The notes under the pieces: model-generated | Told to the model about the DNA's origin: nothing | Database searches by the model: none | The model's input: only the letters and a program-made list of their open reading frames with translations | Translations under genes and position numbers: made by a program | NCBI RefSeq assembly: GCF_905404315.1 | Contig: NC_066286.1 | Span: forward strand, 2,363,501-2,427,500 | Source: Leptidea sinapis | Taxonomy: Eukaryota; Arthropoda; Insecta; Lepidoptera; Pieridae | Direction: 5' to 3' | Length of the DNA: 64,000 nt | Part shown: one piece after another, positions 54,501-57,500 of the stretch | How the letters are laid out: every line of letters starts with the position of its first letter | Numbering within the stretch: position 1 is the stretch's first letter

Positions 54501-57500
54501 AATAGTGTGATTTCCTTAATTTCTATGACTGTTAGGTAACTTTTAGTAATAGTTTAGGTTTTTACATAGAACCAAAGGTAAAGTGAACAATATACTGGGT
54601 GGCCGAGAAGTTGACGTCCAAAGCTAAAATTTGAATTTGGCTCATTTAATGTTCTGGGAAGTTTTTAAAAATAGAAGCCATAGGCTATTTTTTTTTTTGA
54701 TACCTTGAACATTTTCATGAATTTAGCTGGAGCAGTTATCTTGAACTTACGACTCAATTCTAAACTAGTTCCGCACTGTCTAAACTATTCATAGTTTCTT
54801 ATGTGGTTATTGCAAAAAAGTCCTAAACCACAATTAGGTGAAAAAAGCGGATAAAAGGGGAAAAATTTATTATCTCCTAAACTACGCAAAATCGTAGAAT
54901 ATACATAGGGGTGATTCGGATACTCATAATAATAATAATATTGACGCACTTTTTACACAAATTATCTTGCCCCAAGCTAAGCATATAATATAGCCTGTGT
55001 TATGGGTCACAAGACAATGATATGTTTAATACAATATACTTACTAAAACATACATAAATACATTAAAACATCCAAGACTCGGAAACAAACATCCATATTC
55101 ATAATATAAATGCTTGCACCTACCGGGATTCGAACCCGGGACCTCTAGCTTAGTACTCATCACCATGAGGCTTTCAAATTTTAGCTTTGGACATCAACTT
55201 CTCGGCCACCTGTATATTAGGAGTTACACATAAGACTAATTGTATTTGAAAATATCATGCTTTTTAATTCTACGAATAATAGAATTTTTTCCTTAACAAG
55301 ACACTATTTTTAAATACAAAATATAGAAATACTTCAATTTAAAACTTAATTTTATAAGTAGTGATAATGTTTATTACAGCTTGAAGTATTCTTTTATTTA
55401 TTACTTTTCTCATATTCGAAATAATAGCTTATTTTAGTTGCAACTAACGTAATTGGAAATCATATAAGGATTGAAAATTGATAACATCATTTCATATTAT
55501 CAAAACATTTTTAATTATTTCATTTCTTTTATTTATCTATGCAGAGGAAACAAACACTACAATAATAAATAGAAACAAAACATTTTAGATATACAATTTA
55601 CTTATATAATTTAAACTATCTTTAGGACTGTGACCAGGAGCACATAGACGCGGTAGCGGCTGATGACAACGGGCAAGACCTCTCGGCGTATAACTTTGCA
55701 TCTGACGGGTTCCACGCCGGCGCCGCACCTGCTGCTGGCTTATGTGCCCCTGGTGTTCGCGGCGGAGTGGATTGGATGCGGAAACTAGCTTTCAGATATA
55801 GGAAAATTAAAGATACCTACAATAATTATAGAAATAGGCATGTATTTAATTTATTTAAGTGTTTTTATATTGAAATAGATGATTAAGTATATCTCCGTGA
55901 AATACCAGCTGGTAAAGAAAATTATCAACAGGAAATACTAAGCCTGGGTTTCATCATATTAGCTGTTATAGTTAAGGTTTAAGTCCAATTTAACATTAAC
56001 AATAACACTGACTTTAACATAGACTGCGGAATGTGTTGCACCATCATTTTCCTTGGCATAGTTAATCTTAAAATCTGACATATCATAGTACAAGACCCCG
56101 CTGTTCCATTCTGCATTTTTTTGATGAAACTAGCGATAGGATGCCTATAAAAAATTGGCATTTATACCATAATTAAATTAAGTATAATTAATTTTCTGCT
56201 ATTTTTCTTAAATTCATAATTGATGTTTCAGTGTGGGTGGCCTACTTGGACCAGCGAAACGTGAACAATGGCTACAACTGCGAGCTGAGTTAGAGCAGGC
56301 CACGGATAACTGGTTGACGCTTGCCTGTAAATGCCTTAATATGATTAATTCTAGGTGAGTTATTTGAGTTAAACCTTTTGATTAGAAATTATGTAATGAG
56401 TGCAAATTTAATAAAAAATATTTTGTTATATCTCAAAGTTTTCGTTGAAAGGTCCTAGGCGACATATTTTTTCCGACACCTCCAACTTATATCGTTAATG
56501 TATACAATTATGTGTATAAAAACTTAACATATTATATACTAAAACCTTCCTCGAGAACTACGCTATTCAAAAAAGCATTAAAATCGGTGCATTCGTTTTT
56601 GAGTTTATTGGGAAGACAGACGCGGCGGAGGATTTCGTTTTATAATAATGCTAGCTGACCCGACAGACGTTGTTCTGTAAATAATAAAAAAACAAAAAAA
56701 AAAAATTTTATAGGAATTTGCCAATAATATTTCAAATATTAAGAATTATTTCGTAGAAAATACTCCTTGTCTTTATAATTAAATTGTTTCACAGTGGAAC
56801 TGTCAAACCGTGCGTCACTAAATTATCTCATAGAAAATATGTCCATACAAAACAAATATTGAAAATAAAAATAATTATGGGTCTAAACTGCACTCCATGA
56901 AGTAGTTCCCATTTAAATTCGTTCATTAGTTTAGGACTCCATCACGGACAAACAAAGTGACACGTAATTTATATACAGGTGTCCCAAAGTTAGGGGACAT
57001 AAAGGGAAAGTACCTTAAATATCGAAGATAGGCTATTTTACTGAAAGAAGACTTTATGTTATTTTTAAAAGTTAGTACTTCTGCATTCAAAGATTTTCAA
57101 AAAATTACTTGCCTCGTCTGGGAATCGAACCGACTGAAATGTAAAAAAAAACACATCTACATTAGTTTTTGGCCATTCTTTCAATTGGAATCATAAAAGT
57201 AGAGGTGTTTTTTTTTACATTTCAGTCGGTTCGATTCCCAGACGAGGCAAGTAATTTTTTGAAAATCTTTGAATGCAGAAGTACTAAGTTTTAAAAATAA
57301 CAAAGTCTTCTTTCAGTAAAATAGCCTATCATCGATATTTAAGGTACTTTCCCTTCATGTCCCATAACTTTGGGACACCCTGTATATTAAGATGTAGTGA
57401 TGCTATTCTAGATCTTGGTTTGCCATTTGTAAGAAGCTACCTGTGTTTTAATAACATATTGATGTTTGTTTTCAGGGAGAACTGTGTTAATGTTCTAGTG

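Noticed and set aside
55840..55845. Canonical GT donor (CAT|GTATTT) for eya exon 11
   Set aside because: It would add Arg-His and put exon 12 out of frame; the GC donor at 55838 restores both frame and family length.
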